A stretch of 64,000 nt of DNA. Source: Loktanella sp. M215 (lineage in GTDB: Bacteria > Pseudomonadota > Alphaproteobacteria > Rhodobacterales > Rhodobacteraceae). Positions within the stretch are counted from its first letter, which is position 1; the number at the start of each line of letters is the position of its first letter. This document shows, in pieces, positions 9,544 to 19,541 of the stretch. The stretch spans positions 1,890,001 to 1,954,000 of the forward strand of contig NZ_WMEA01000001.1 in the NCBI RefSeq assembly GCF_021735925.1, written 5' to 3'. A program made the position numbers and the translations under genes. Under the pieces are notes generated by a model, which saw nothing but the letters and a program-made list of their open reading frames with translations, did not search any database and was not told the origin of the DNA.

Positions 9544-10590
9544 ATGAAGACCAACCGTAGAACCTTGCTGGGGGCCGCAGGGGCCGCAGCCTTGCTGGCG
9601 CTGACGGCCACTGGCGCCTTCGCGCAGGAGGTCACGCTGAAGCTGCACCAGATGCTGCCGGCGCAGGCGTCCGTGCCGAAGCTGATCCTTGACGTCTGGG
9701 CCGACAAGGTCGAGGCGGATTCCGGCGGTCGCATCAAGATCGAGCGCTTTCCGTCGATGCAGCTGGGCGGCTCGCCACCCGAACTGATTGACCAGGTCGT
9801 CGATGGGGTGGCCGATATCGTCTGGACGGTCGTGGGCTATACCCCCGGGCGTTTCCCCAGCACAGAGGTCTTCGAGCTGCCGTTCTTCGTCAGCGACCCC
9901 AAGGCCGCAGCCTATGCCTTCTGGAAGATGTACGAGAAGGACATGAAGGACGGCGAATTCAAGGATGTCCACATGCTGGGCACCTGGGTCCATGGTCCCG
10001 GCCTGTTCCACACCACTGATCCGGTGGAAACGCCGGGCGACCTGCAGGGCATGAAGATCCGCGGCGGCTCGCGCCTCGTGAACCAGATGCTGGAGGCCGT
10101 GGGCGCCACCCCGGTCGGCATGCCGGTCCCCGCCGTGTCGGAGGCATTGTCAAAGGGCGTCATCGACGGCACGACCCTGCCGTGGGAGGTGACGAGTTCG
10201 CTGAAGATTGCCGAACTGGTCCACAACCACACCGATTTCGAAGGCAGCGGTCTGTATACGCTCGCCTTTGTCATGGCGATGAACCCTGCATCCTACGACG
10301 CGCTGCCCGATGACCTGAAGGCGGTGATCGACGCGGACTCGGGCCTCGACTTCTCCGTCCTTGCGGCCGAGGTCAATCTGGGCGCGGACGCACCGGCAAA
10401 GCAGATTGCCGAGGATATGGGCAACACGTTCATCACCATCGATGCGGCAACGGTCGAATCCGACTGGATGCCGCTGGTCGAGCCGATCTATGCCAGTTGG
10501 GTCGCAGACATGGATGCCAAAGGCTACGACGGGCAGGCGCTGATCGACGAGGCGCGGGCGCTGATGGACGAGTATCAGGCCAACAAGTGA
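9544..10590 (+). CDS. dctP: TRAP transporter substrate-binding protein (DctP family)
   Basis: Periplasmic solute receptor of a tripartite ATP-independent transporter, 348 residues. The export signal MKTNRRTLLGAAGAAALLAL has a double arginine and ends near GAFAQ, so Tat export is possible. DctP-fold features include MLPAQASVPKLILD, IKIERFPSMQLGG and the LQGMKIRGGSRL block that contacts the substrate carboxylate. Start 9544 has a GGGAGGA site. The dctQ and dctM subunits follow. The substrate is an organic acid by family, but its identity cannot be read from sequence. Confidence 0.93.
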   Translation: MKTNRRTLLGAAGAAALLALTATGAFAQEVTLKLHQMLPAQASVPKLILDVWADKVEADSGGRIKIERFPSMQLGGSPPELIDQVVDGVADIVWTVVGYTPGRFPSTEVFELPFFVSDPKAAAYAFWKMYEKDMKDGEFKDVHMLGTWVHGPGLFHTTDPVETPGDLQGMKIRGGSRLVNQMLEAVGATPVGMPVPAVSEALSKGVIDGTTLPWEVTSSLKIAELVHNHTDFEGSGLYTLAFVMAMNPASYDALPDDLKAVIDADSGLDFSVLAAEVNLGADAPAKQIAEDMGNTFITIDAATVESDWMPLVEPIYASWVADMDAKGYDGQALIDEARALMDEYQANK

Positions 10591-10616
10591 CCGTTGGTCA
10601 GAACGATGAACGATCC

Positions 10617-10642
10617 GGGGGCGTCCGTCAGCGGACGCCCCC
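10617..10642 (+). terminator. 11-bp hairpin between dctP and dctQ
   Basis: GGGGGCGTCCG and CGGACGCCCCC pair perfectly around the loop TCAG, starting 26 bases after the dctP stop. No T-run follows, so it is a poor intrinsic terminator. An attenuator or a 3' stabilising hairpin that lets the receptor be made in excess over the permease is more likely. Confidence 0.7.
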
Positions 10643-10686
10643 TAGCCATATAGACCTGGCGTGCCGCCGCCCCACCGGAGACCACG

Positions 10687-11271
10687 ATGTATTCTGCCTT
10701 TTTGAGATTGTCTCAACTGATGGCCTGGCTCGGCGGCGCAATGCTGGCGCTACTGATCCTGCTGGTCTGCGCCTCGGTCGTGGGACGAGAGATCAATTCC
10801 ATCCTGCATGGCGATCTGGCTACCACTCTGGCGCCGGGTTTTGCCACATGGTTGCTGGATCTGGGTGTCGGACCGGTGAACGGCGATTTCGAACTGGTCG
10901 AGGCCGGTATCGCCTTTTCCATCTTCGCCTTTCTGCCGCTGTGCCAGATCACCGGCGGCCATGCCTCTGTCGATGTGTTCACCAACTATTTGCCTGACGG
11001 CATCAACCGCGCCCTGCGCGTGGTCACGGATCTTGTCTTTGCCGCTGTCATGGTGCTGCTGGCGTGGCAGCTTTGGCTGGGCCTTCTGTCAAAGAAGTCG
11101 TCCGGTCAGACCACGTTCCTGCTCGAAATGCCGGTCTGGTGGGCCTACGCGCTGTCGCTGGTCGGCGCCGTCGTGGCGGCGGGCGTCGCCTGCTACATCG
11201 CTTCAGTGCGTGTCCGTGAAACACTGACCGGGACAGCAATCCTGCCCGACGATCTTGGAGCAGAACATTGA
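10687..11271 (+). CDS. dctQ: TRAP transporter small permease (DctQ family)
   Basis: Small membrane subunit of the transporter, 194 residues, with four predicted transmembrane helices as usual: a first near residues 10-33, a second after the ELVEAGIAFSIFAFLPL stretch, and two in the C-terminal half. FLPLCQITGGHASVDVF matches the conserved DctQ block. It lies between dctP and dctM; its stop overlaps the dctM TTG start. Confidence 0.9.
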   Translation: MYSAFLRLSQLMAWLGGAMLALLILLVCASVVGREINSILHGDLATTLAPGFATWLLDLGVGPVNGDFELVEAGIAFSIFAFLPLCQITGGHASVDVFTNYLPDGINRALRVVTDLVFAAVMVLLAWQLWLGLLSKKSSGQTTFLLEMPVWWAYALSLVGAVVAAGVACYIASVRVRETLTGTAILPDDLGAEH

Positions 11272-12764
11272 GCGACCTTGCCATCGGGATCGTTTCTTTC
11301 CCAGCCCTCCTCGGTCTGATCTTCCTGCGTGTCCCCATCGGGCTTGCGATGTTCCTGGCCGGTCTGGTCGGTCTGGTCCTTGTGACGGGCGATACCACCA
11401 TCCCCTTCGCCAGACTGAAGTCCGAGACCTTCACGACGTTCTCCAGCTACTCGCTGTCGATCATCCCCATGTTCCTGCTGATGGGCCACTTCGCGACCCT
11501 CGGCGGCATGAGCCAGGCGCTGTTCAAGGCCGCCGAAGGGTTCCTCGGCCACCGGCGCGGTGGTGTGGCAATGGCCGCCATCGGCGCCTGTGCAGGCTTC
11601 GGCGCGATCTGCGGCTCGTCGCTGGCCACGGCCGCCACCATGAGTCGGGTGGCCCTGCCGGAACTGCGCCGTTACGGCTACGCCGGCGGGTTTTCCACCG
11701 CGACTCTCGCGGCAGGCGGCACGCTCGGCATCCTGATCCCGCCCTCGATCGTGCTGGTGATCTACGCCATCCTGACCGAGCAGAACATCGCCAAGCTCTT
11801 CCTTGCAGCCTTCATTCCCGGCGTGCTCGCCGCCCTTGGCTATCTCATCGTGATCAGCGTCTACGTTCGGCTTTATCCCGAAAGCGCCGGCACGCGTCCC
11901 CGCGTCGGCTGGGCCGCCCGGATGCGCGGCGTCGTCGCCGTCTGGCCGGTGCTGATCGTCTTCGCCCTCGTTGTCGGCGGGATCTACGCGGGCTGGTTCA
12001 CGCCGACCGAAGGGGCGGCTGTCGGTGCGCTGGGGACGGGGGTGATTGCCTGGGCAAACGGTGGGCTGACGTGGGCCACCTTGGGCGATTCCTTCATGGT
12101 GACCGCACGGTCCACGGCGATGATCTTCTTCATCGTGCTGGGGGCTGCGTTCTATAACGGCTTTCTGGCGCTGACGCAGGTGCCGCAGGAAATCGCGCTT
12201 TGGGTTGTGGACCAGGGGCTGTCGCCGCTGCTGGTGCTGACGCTGATCCTGATTTTCTATCTGGCGCTGGGCTGCCTGATGGACAGCCTGTCGATGATTC
12301 TGCTCACGATCCCGATCTTCTGGCCGGTCATGCAGGGCCTCGATTTCGGCTTCGTCAGCCTTGTCGATCTGCAGTCCGCCCGCCTGACCGAGCTGGTTCA
12401 AAGCGGGTCGCAGATCGCCCCGGACCTGCTGTCGCAGGCGCAAAGCGCTTTGGCGCAGGGGATAGCTTTGACCCGCGACCAGATGACGGACATCGGCCTG
12501 CGGGGCGCGAACGAAGGCGCACTGGCCCGAATCAATACCGAACAGGTCGCGATCTGGTTCGGTATCCTTGTCCTGATCGTCGTCGAGGTCGGTCTGATCA
12601 CGCCACCCGTGGGCATGAATCTGTTCATCATCAACGCGATGGACCGCAAGACACCGATGGCGGATACCTACCGGGCAGTGATGTTCTTTGTCGCTTCCGA
12701 CCTGATCCGCGTCGCCATTCTCGTGGTATTTCCCATCGTGACACTCGTGTTGATCCCTTGGTAA
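11268..12764 (+). CDS. dctM: TRAP transporter large permease (DctM family)
   Basis: Ion-coupled transport subunit, 498 residues and 12 or more transmembrane helices. Family motifs: PIGLAMFLAGLVGL near the N-terminus, the FGAICGSSLATAATM block, GTLGILIPPSIVLVIYAI, and GLITPPVGMNLFIIN near the C-terminus. The start is a TTG overlapping the dctQ stop (TTGA) with a TTGGAG ribosome-binding site upstream. About 60 residues between LDFGFVSL and ARINTEQVAIWF form a longer soluble loop than in short DctM proteins. Confidence 0.93.
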   Translation: MSDLAIGIVSFPALLGLIFLRVPIGLAMFLAGLVGLVLVTGDTTIPFARLKSETFTTFSSYSLSIIPMFLLMGHFATLGGMSQALFKAAEGFLGHRRGGVAMAAIGACAGFGAICGSSLATAATMSRVALPELRRYGYAGGFSTATLAAGGTLGILIPPSIVLVIYAILTEQNIAKLFLAAFIPGVLAALGYLIVISVYVRLYPESAGTRPRVGWAARMRGVVAVWPVLIVFALVVGGIYAGWFTPTEGAAVGALGTGVIAWANGGLTWATLGDSFMVTARSTAMIFFIVLGAAFYNGFLALTQVPQEIALWVVDQGLSPLLVLTLILIFYLALGCLMDSLSMILLTIPIFWPVMQGLDFGFVSLVDLQSARLTELVQSGSQIAPDLLSQAQSALAQGIALTRDQMTDIGLRGANEGALARINTEQVAIWFGILVLIVVEVGLITPPVGMNLFIINAMDRKTPMADTYRAVMFFVASDLIRVAILVVFPIVTLVLIPW

Positions 12765-12870
12765 GCCGCGCGCCGCGCCGTTCCTTCCTCACATGAGCCG
12801 ATGCCATTCGACGCGTCGCGGATGCAAATATCCGAGGCGGTTCAGAGCACCTTAAGTTTTGTGCGCGATG

Positions 12871-12900
12871 AAGGCTGCATATGGAAACATTTGCAGCCTT
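12871..12900 (+). promoter_or_regulatory. GAAA-capped hairpin in the leader of the chemotaxis operon
   Basis: AAGGCTGCA pairs perfectly with TGCAGCCTT; after a T-T mismatch, ATG pairs with CAT around a GAAA tetraloop. It ends 18 bases before the ATG at 12919, and no clear Shine-Dalgarno sequence lies between. It could end dctM transcription, although only TTTAAA follows, or it could shape the start of the next message. Confidence 0.5.
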
Positions 12901-12918
12901 TAAACGGATCGCACGCTC

Positions 12919-13482
12919 ATGAAACTCATCGCTCTATCCACCGCTCTGACGCTGTCGATCGGCCTGCTGCCGGCCCATGCCTCGGAGGAGGACTACAAGA
13001 CCTTCGTTCAGACCAAGGCAAACGTCTGGATGGCCGACCCGGTCGTGCAATCCGCGCTTGCAGCCGCCAATGCCGCGCACGCCGACCTGACGGAACCTGC
13101 GATCCTCGATCTTGACGCGACTTGGCGGACTCAAATCGACGCGTCGGACAAGCCGTTGATCACGCAGGTTCTTTCGGCGCATGTGTCTGATTATCTGCGG
13201 TCGATTATCGACGGGTCCGATGGTTTGATCGCAGAAATCATCCTGATGGACGATCGCGGCCTCAATGCCGGTATCAGCAGCGTCACCTCCGATTACTGGC
13301 AGGGGGACGAAGACAAGTTTCAACAGACCTACGCCGCCGGGCCTGCGGCGATCAACGTCAGCGACGTGGAACTGGACGAATCCACCGGCGTCTACGTCAT
13401 CCAGATTTCGATGCCAGTCCTTGATCCGACTGGCGCTGCCATCGGTGCCGCGACCTTCAGCCTCGACGCCGAACGCCTTTGA
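12919..13482 (+). CDS. Secreted Cache/PDC-like sensor protein at the head of the che operon
   Basis: A 187-residue protein with a cleavable signal peptide (cut near PAHASEED) and no membrane anchor. The body resembles the periplasmic PDC/Cache fold of chemoreceptors: an N-terminal helix, [15 protein letters not shown], then [34 protein letters not shown] strands, and [17 protein letters not shown] at the end. The mcp frame follows within 45 bases, suggesting a partner that binds ligand in the periplasm for the receptor. No gene name can be assigned; the fold call is by pattern only. Confidence 0.7.
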   Translation: MKLIALSTALTLSIGLLPAHASEEDYKTFVQTKANVWMADPVVQSALAAANAAHADLTEPAILDLDATWRTQIDASDKPLITQVLSAHVSDYLRSIIDGSDGLIAEIILMDDRGLNAGISSVTSDYWQGDEDKFQQTYAAGPAAINVSDVELDESTGVYVIQISMPVLDPTGAAIGAATFSLDAERL

Positions 13483-13526
13483 TCGACACCCGTTCGGCCG
13501 CGACCCAGCCCCGAAACGAAGGACCC

Positions 13527-16094
13527 ATGGCCATGATTCTCCGCCTTCTCAATAAAATGTCGTTGACCTTGAAGGTCGCCCTGATCGCAACCACTGCAAT
13601 CGTTGTGGTTGCCGGTACGCTTGCTGCGCTGCACGGCGCCAGTAGCCGGTCCAACATTCGTCAAATGGTGGAAGCGCAGGGATTGGTACAAGGCAAGATG
13701 CTGTCGGGCGCGCTTTATGGCGCCACGCGTTTCGACGACGCCGCCTCCGCTGAAGCACTTTTGCAAGCCACGCTCGACGCATCAAACGGTGAAGGTCTTG
13801 CTGCTCTGATCCTCAAGACGGACGGACAGGTCTTTGCCAGCGCTGCCGGGCCCGGCGGCGATGTCGAGGCCTTGACCGGTGCGGCCGCCGATCTGCTGGG
13901 CCAAGCCCTGTCGGGCGCGCAGGCGGTGGGTGATATCATCGTACAACCGATCACCAAAGGCGATGCTGCCGTCGGCACGCTTATCCTGAAGTGGAGCGCT
14001 GAAAACGCGCTCTCTGCATTTTCTGTCACAGCCCGGAATATTCTTCTGATTTCAATGGTGGTCACCGGAGCCCTGCTTGGCGCCACGGTTCTTCTCTCGC
14101 GGGTCCTGATCATCCGACCTTTGAACGCTGCACGGGTCACCATCGGACGGATCAGCGACGGCGAACTGGATCTTGTCGTGCCGGCCATGACGCGGGGCGA
14201 CGAGATCGGCGAAATCGCCCGCTCAATAGACGAGCTGCGGAAAACCCTCGCCGACAATGCTGTGGCCCAGCGAGAGGCCGCCTACAAGGGCGCCGCATTC
14301 AACTCCGCCTCTGCGGCCCTGATGTTGACCGATCAGGATTTCAATATCCGTCATGTGAATCCTGCCATGATTTCGCTGCTGACGCGTTTTCGCGATCAAA
14401 TTCCGGCATTGGCCGCTGACGTCACTGCCGCGCGCTTGGCCACGATGTCCATGGATGATTTTCACGCCGATTTGGGCCATGCGCGCGCGCGCCTGCGTCA
14501 CTTGGGTGACAAGACCTTCAGCATTCCGATTGCGTTCGGCGACGATCGTATCGCGCTTGAGATCTCGTCTGTGACCGACTCGCAGGGCGAACATATCGGT
14601 CTGATCATGGAATGGGCCGACGTGACCCAGCAGTGGCTGAACGATGCCATTCTGCACGGGCTCGAAGAACAGCAATTGCGCGTCGATCTGGATGTCGACG
14701 GACGGGTCGTCTACATCAATCCCAACATGTGCAGAGCGCTGCATCGCGACGCCGGCGCCCTTCGCGGACTTGATCTGAATGCCCTGATGGGGCCGACGCC
14801 GCCGGATGCATCCCGGGCCGCCGACATTCTGATGTCTGCCCGTGAAAACCGCCTTTTTGCCGGACAGATCACCATGACCGGATCGGATGGCACGCAGCTT
14901 GTCTTGGATGGCAGCGTCAACGCCGTTCGGGACAGCAGTGGTTCACCCATTCGCTTTATCATGTTGGCCCGCGACATCACGCAGTCGGAACTCGCGATCC
15001 GGAATGCGGCGCTTGCCCGCGAAACCTTCGAAAAAGAGCAGTCGGTCGTGGTTGAGGCCCTGCGCATCGGTTTGCGCAGCCTCAGCGACGGCGATCTGAC
15101 CGCCATGATCGACGCGCCGTTTGCCGGGGCATACGAAGATCTGCGGACGGCTTACAACGGCGCCGTTCGGACTTTGGCAGAGGCGATGCGCGGCGTCGTC
15201 GAGAACGCGGACAACATCTCGAACGAAGCCCGCGACATCTCCAGCACCACGGATGGGCTGTCGCGCCGGACCGAGGCGACCGCAGCAACCTTGGAGCAGA
15301 CGGCTGCCGCATTGAACGATTTGACATCGTCGATCCGCGCCACGGCTCAAGGTGCCAAAGAAGCCGACGGTGTGGTCCGCGAGGCGCGAAAAAGTGCGGA
15401 ACATAGCGGTCAGGTCGTCCTTGAAACCGTGTCTGCCATGGATCAGATCGCGGAAAGTTCAGGTCGGATCACCTCGATCATCAAGGTGATCGACGACATT
15501 GCTTTCCAGACCAATTTGCTGGCTTTGAACGCAGGCGTCGAAGCCGCCCGTGCCGGTGATGCCGGTCGCGGTTTTGCGGTCGTGGCCTCCGAGGTGAGGG
15601 CGCTCGCACAACGCTCATCCGACGCGGCCCGCGAAATCAACGATCTGATCGACAAAAGTGGCAGTCAGGTCCGGCGAGGCGTTGATCTTGTCGGACGAAC
15701 CGGCAGCGCCCTTCAGCAGATCGTCGATGCCGTCTCGCAAATCTCCGATCTGGTCTCGTCGATTGCGGATTCATCAGCGCTGCAGTCGACCAACCTTGGC
15801 GATATCAACAGCTCGCTCAACCAACTGGATCAGTCGACGCAGCAGAATGCCGCTCGCCTGGAAGAAACCACCGCCGCGAGCGAAAGTCTGCGTAAGGACG
15901 CCGTCTCTCTGGTCGAGACGGTCGCTTACTTCAAGGTCGATGAAACGGGCCGGCAAGGCAGTCAGGATCCATCCATCGTTTCATTCCGCGCCCGGTCCCG
16001 GCAACCGGACAGAGCACCGGAAAAAGTCGCACCATCGCTCGTGCCGACACATAAGCGACAGGCTGTGGCCGTGGGCGAGTGGGAGGATTTTTGA
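13527..16094 (+). CDS. Methyl-accepting chemotaxis protein with PAS domains
   Basis: Chemoreceptor of 855 residues. TM1 is at about 15-36, a periplasmic domain of about 130 residues follows, TM2 lies at about 171-195, then HAMP, two PAS-like domains (about 265-375 and 380-495), a second HAMP-like stretch (about 515-570) and the MCP signalling coiled coil. The hairpin tip [19 protein letters not shown] is canonical. The last residues, GEWEDF, form an xWxxF pentapeptide that in other receptors tethers CheR or CheB. I chose ATG 13527, with AAGGA upstream; an in-frame TTG at 13479 would overlap the previous gene. Confidence 0.92.
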   Translation: MAMILRLLNKMSLTLKVALIATTAIVVVAGTLAALHGASSRSNIRQMVEAQGLVQGKMLSGALYGATRFDDAASAEALLQATLDASNGEGLAALILKTDGQVFASAAGPGGDVEALTGAAADLLGQALSGAQAVGDIIVQPITKGDAAVGTLILKWSAENALSAFSVTARNILLISMVVTGALLGATVLLSRVLIIRPLNAARVTIGRISDGELDLVVPAMTRGDEIGEIARSIDELRKTLADNAVAQREAAYKGAAFNSASAALMLTDQDFNIRHVNPAMISLLTRFRDQIPALAADVTAARLATMSMDDFHADLGHARARLRHLGDKTFSIPIAFGDDRIALEISSVTDSQGEHIGLIMEWADVTQQWLNDAILHGLEEQQLRVDLDVDGRVVYINPNMCRALHRDAGALRGLDLNALMGPTPPDASRAADILMSARENRLFAGQITMTGSDGTQLVLDGSVNAVRDSSGSPIRFIMLARDITQSELAIRNAALARETFEKEQSVVVEALRIGLRSLSDGDLTAMIDAPFAGAYEDLRTAYNGAVRTLAEAMRGVVENADNISNEARDISSTTDGLSRRTEATAATLEQTAAALNDLTSSIRATAQGAKEADGVVREARKSAEHSGQVVLETVSAMDQIAESSGRITSIIKVIDDIAFQTNLLALNAGVEAARAGDAGRGFAVVASEVRALAQRSSDAAREINDLIDKSGSQVRRGVDLVGRTGSALQQIVDAVSQISDLVSSIADSSALQSTNLGDINSSLNQLDQSTQQNAARLEETTAASESLRKDAVSLVETVAYFKVDETGRQGSQDPSIVSFRARSRQPDRAPEKVAPSLVPTHKRQAVAVGEWEDF

Positions 16095-16156
16095 AGTCGC
16101 ATCCGCCTTTTTTGCCCTGACACTACCCAGACTTTAGCTTTCATGATCGGCACCCG

Positions 16157-16699
16157 ATGACTTATGCGACTGCGCCCGGACAATCTGCATCTGAATGTCT
16201 AATGCACGTGATCCAGGGGACCCATCTTGTTTCTGACGATCCTGCGGTGGTGATGACGACGATCTTGGGATCTTGCGTTGCGACCTGCCTTTGGGATCCG
16301 GTCGCAAGAGTCGGCGGAATGAACCATTTTCTGTTGGCAAAGGAGCCGGAATCGGGCGCGGCAAATCACCGTTATGGCTCTCATGCGATGGAATTGCTGA
16401 TCAATGATCTTCTGAAAACGGGCGCACTGCGCAGCCGGCTCAAGGCCAAGCTGTTCGGCGGCGCGATGATGCAGAACAGTTTTGGCAAAATCGGCCGCGC
16501 CAATTCGGAATTTGCGCTCCAATTTCTGACGGATGAAGACATTCCGATTGTTTCGCAAAGTCTATTGGGGACGCAGGCCCGCCGGATCCGCTTTTCACCT
16601 GTCGATGGGCAGGCGCAACAGCGCCTTGTGGCGGAAACGGATATCCCGCCAATTCATCTGCCGAAACCGCCCGCAACTGACGATATCACGTTTTTCTAA
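16157..16699 (+). CDS. cheD: Chemoreceptor glutamine deamidase CheD
   Basis: Deamidates specific glutamines of receptors to methylatable glutamates. The 180 residues contain the catalytic triad region: Thr in TTILGSC, Cys40, and His57 in GGMNHFLL, followed by KLFGGAMM and the QARRIRF segment. In this organism it sits directly after the receptor gene, 62 bases downstream, rather than at the end of the operon as in many relatives. Confidence 0.93.
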   Translation: MTYATAPGQSASECLMHVIQGTHLVSDDPAVVMTTILGSCVATCLWDPVARVGGMNHFLLAKEPESGAANHRYGSHAMELLINDLLKTGALRSRLKAKLFGGAMMQNSFGKIGRANSEFALQFLTDEDIPIVSQSLLGTQARRIRFSPVDGQAQQRLVAETDIPPIHLPKPPATDDITFF

Positions 16700-16711
16700 G
16701 TGGAATTCCTT

Positions 16712-16987
16712 ATGCCGCAAACGCTTACATTGCCGGACAAACTTGATACCGCCGCCGCGCCTCGTTTTTTGTCGGACCTGCTTGCTGTACGGGGCGAAGC
16801 CCTGACGCTTGATGCCGCCAATTGCCGGGGTGTGGGGGCAATCTGTGCCCAGATCCTTTTGGCAGCACAGATCGCATGGCGAGGGGACGGCTGCGATTTC
16901 ACACTGCAAGGTCACTCCGGGATCTCCAATGATTTGACAATTTTGGGTCTGGCCGACCTTGCCGCTGAACTGGAGACGCGACAATGA
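16712..16987 (+). CDS. STAS-domain protein of the chemotaxis operon
   Basis: A 91-residue protein with a single STAS-like alpha/beta domain: LTLPDKLDTAAAPRF at the start, LTLDAANCRGVGAICAQIL in the core, and LTILGLADLAAEL at the end. In alphaproteobacterial che operons a small protein between receptor and cheY (CheX of Caulobacter, CheS of Sinorhizobium) occupies this position. Its Asp/Asn-Cys core lacks the phosphorylatable Ser of anti-anti-sigma factors, so a scaffold role towards CheA is more likely. ATG 16712 is preferred to GTG 16700. Its stop overlaps cheY. Confidence 0.75.
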   Translation: MPQTLTLPDKLDTAAAPRFLSDLLAVRGEALTLDAANCRGVGAICAQILLAAQIAWRGDGCDFTLQGHSGISNDLTILGLADLAAELETRQ

Positions 16988-17352
16988 CACTGAAAATTCT
17001 GGCGATCGACGATTCCCGGACCATCAGGGAAATGTTGCGCATGGCGCTGGGGAATGCTGGTTTCGACGTCCATCTGGCCAATGACGGTCAGGAAGGGGTC
17101 GAGGCGCTGCCGAGAGTATCCCCTGATATCGTCATTACGGATATCAATATGCCACGCCTCGATGGATTTGGCGTGATCAACGCAATCCGCGGTGGTGCCG
17201 TTCTGAACGCGCTGCCCATTCTCGTGCTGACGACAGAGAGTGCACAGGAATTGAAGGACCGGGCCCGCCAGGCGGGTGCCACGGGATGGATCGTGAAACC
17301 TTTCGATGATGCCAAGCTGATCAGCGCGATCCGCCGTATTGCAGCAGTCTGA
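16984..17352 (+). CDS. cheY: Chemotaxis response regulator CheY (first copy)
   Basis: Single receiver domain of 122 residues. The acidic pocket Asp9-Asp10, the phospho-acceptor Asp53 (VITDINMP), Thr83 (VLTTES) and Lys105 (VKPF) are all present. The ATG overlaps the stop of the STAS gene (ATGA), and cheA follows after 8 bases. With a second CheY at 20907, one is probably the motor-binding output and the other a phosphate sink; sequence alone does not say which. Confidence 0.93.
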   Translation: MTLKILAIDDSRTIREMLRMALGNAGFDVHLANDGQEGVEALPRVSPDIVITDINMPRLDGFGVINAIRGGAVLNALPILVLTTESAQELKDRARQAGATGWIVKPFDDAKLISAIRRIAAV

Positions 17353-17360
17353 GGTCAGGC

Positions 17361-19541
17361 ATGAGCACGCTCAACGATATCCGACAAACTTTTTTCCAAG
17401 AGTGCGAGGAACTGCTGGAGGCCCTTGATGATGGTCTGGAACTGTTGCGCGACGCGCTGGATGCCGAGCAGGAGGTCGACCTGGAGACCATCAATGCGGT
17501 CTTTCGTTCGGTGCATTCGATCAAGGGCGGTGCTGCAGCCTTCGGCCTAGAAGCACTCGTTCGGTTTGCCCACCGGTTCGAAACCACGCTGGATGATTTA
17601 CGTGCCCTGCGGCTGCCCCTGACGTCGGACGTCTTGGAGGTCTGCCTGCGCGCCGCGGACCAACTTGCTGAACTCGTGGCAGCCGCCCGGGATGACCGGG
17701 CCGTCACGGCCGGTGCAGGAACAGCCGTGATCGAGAAGCTGGCGGCCCTTTCCGGCGAACGTGTCGAACACAATGCGGCAGAAGACGATGTTTACGTTTC
17801 TCTGCCGATGAGCTTCGACCCGCTGCCACTTTCTGATGTCGGGGACGACGCAGAAATCCAGTTGCGCTTTCAGGCCCAGGATCGGCTTTTCGCGATCGGC
17901 AACGACCCCGTTCACCTGTTCCGTGAATTGGGCGCGTTAGGGCAGATTGCAGTCAAGGTCGATGCCGACAGTATGCCGTTGCTTGCGGACATCGATCCTG
18001 CCGCATGCGCGCTGGCCTGGTCGATTGTGCTCAAGACAACCGAGCCGCTGTCGTCGGTGATGGAGGTCTTTGATTTCGTCGATGGCCTGTGTTCGCTTGA
18101 TGTCGTCCCCGCCGAAGGCACCGCCGTGCGTTCGGATTTCGTTGCGGGACCGAATGCGGAAAACGAGGTCGCCTTTTCACCGCAGGCGTCCAATCTTTTG
18201 GCCGGTGCTGCCCCTGCCGGCCCACCTGGTACCCGTGCTGGCGCTCCGAAAACCGATCTTGGCAGCGAAACGCGCATGTCTGCCGCAGAGAAGGCGACGA
18301 AAAATAATGTGCGCGCCGCTGCTGCGCCCAAGGCCACCGTGCGCGTCGATCTCGAACAAGTCGACCGCTTGATCAACGTCGTGGGTGAACTTGTGATCAA
18401 CCAAGCCGTTTTGACCCAATGCATCAAGGCAGCCGAGATTCCGATGACAACCGCACTGTCGGCCAGCCTTGATGAATTCATGGCGCTTGCCCGCGAAATT
18501 CAAGAAGGTGTCATGGCAATCCGGGCGCAGTCGGTCAAACCTCTGTTCCAGCGGATGGCGCGAATTGCGCGTGAAGCCGCCGACCTCGCTGGAAAAAATG
18601 TCAGGTTTGAAACGGAAGGCGAGGCGACGGAAGTCGACAAGACGGTGATCGAACGCCTGGTCGATCCCTTGACCCACATTATACGCAATGCTGTCGATCA
18701 CGGCCTGGAATCAGAAGATAAACGGCGCGCTGCGGGCAAAAGCGATATCGGAACGGTCACCTTGCGTGCGGCCCATCGCTCTGGCCGCGTCCTGATTGAT
18801 GTCGCGGACGACGGTGCCGGCATCGACCGCCCGCGTGTCCTGAAGATAGCCATTGAAAAGGGGCTTGTTCCGGCGGACGTCGTCCTGAGCGACCCTGAGA
18901 TTGACAAACTTCTGTTTCTGCCTGGCTTTTCGACCGCGTCGACTGTGACTGACTTGTCCGGTCGGGGTGTCGGCATGGATGTCGTACGCAGTGCAATTCA
19001 GAAACTTGGTGGACGGATCAACATCACATCGACCCCGGGCATCGGGACGACGATGTCCATTTCGCTGCCGCTGACGCTCGCCGTCCTTGACGGCATGGTC
19101 GTCGATGTCGCCGGACAGACCATGGTGGTGCCGATTGCCACGATCGTCGAGACGATCAGACCGGAACCGGGCGATCTGCACAAGTTGGGCGGTGGTATGA
19201 CGGTCGTGTCGGTGCGTGACAAATTCATTCCGATCGTCGATTTGGGGCATGTCTTCCAGTTTCGCAAAAGCGCCTCTGCCTCGACCGATCTTGTCTATCT
19301 GTTGGTCGAAAGCGACCATGAACAGATGTGGGCGCTGGCGGTCGATCGGATCCATGATCAGCGACAAGTCGTGATCAAGGGGCTGGAAGGCAATTATGGT
19401 CATGTGACCGGCGTGGCCGCTGCCACTATTCTGGGTGACGGCAAAGTTGCCCTGATCATCGACCCTGAAGAAGCCGTGCAACGCACCGCTTCAGATATGC
19501 CCCCACCAACCGCCCCCCGGATCGAGGAGAGCAGACAATGA
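17361..19541 (+). CDS. cheA: Chemotaxis histidine kinase CheA
   Basis: The 726-residue kinase that phosphorylates CheY. Domains in order: P1 Hpt with His52 in [12 protein letters not shown]; a divergent P2/linker to about 320; P3 dimerisation beginning at [20 protein letters not shown]4 ATPase with the N-box [22 protein letters not shown] and GRGVGMDVV; and P5, the CheW-like domain from about 575. All kinase boxes are intact. The stop overlaps cheW. The alanine- and proline-rich part near 275-315 is probably a flexible linker. Confidence 0.96.
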   Translation: MSTLNDIRQTFFQECEELLEALDDGLELLRDALDAEQEVDLETINAVFRSVHSIKGGAAAFGLEALVRFAHRFETTLDDLRALRLPLTSDVLEVCLRAADQLAELVAAARDDRAVTAGAGTAVIEKLAALSGERVEHNAAEDDVYVSLPMSFDPLPLSDVGDDAEIQLRFQAQDRLFAIGNDPVHLFRELGALGQIAVKVDADSMPLLADIDPAACALAWSIVLKTTEPLSSVMEVFDFVDGLCSLDVVPAEGTAVRSDFVAGPNAENEVAFSPQASNLLAGAAPAGPPGTRAGAPKTDLGSETRMSAAEKATKNNVRAAAAPKATVRVDLEQVDRLINVVGELVINQAVLTQCIKAAEIPMTTALSASLDEFMALAREIQEGVMAIRAQSVKPLFQRMARIAREAADLAGKNVRFETEGEATEVDKTVIERLVDPLTHIIRNAVDHGLESEDKRRAAGKSDIGTVTLRAAHRSGRVLIDVADDGAGIDRPRVLKIAIEKGLVPADVVLSDPEIDKLLFLPGFSTASTVTDLSGRGVGMDVVRSAIQKLGGRINITSTPGIGTTMSISLPLTLAVLDGMVVDVAGQTMVVPIATIVETIRPEPGDLHKLGGGMTVVSVRDKFIPIVDLGHVFQFRKSASASTDLVYLLVESDHEQMWALAVDRIHDQRQVVIKGLEGNYGHVTGVAAATILGDGKVALIIDPEEAVQRTASDMPPPTAPRIEESRQ

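Noticed and set aside
12852..12872. FliA (sigma-28) promoter before the che operon (TTAAGTTT and GCGATGAA)
   Set aside because: The spacing is far shorter than the consensus 11 bases and the -10 part is poor.
12881..12895. Sigma-54-like TGG...TGC spacing before the che operon
   Set aside because: The GG-to-GC distance is 8 bases, not the required 10, and the bases belong to the hairpin at 12871-12900.
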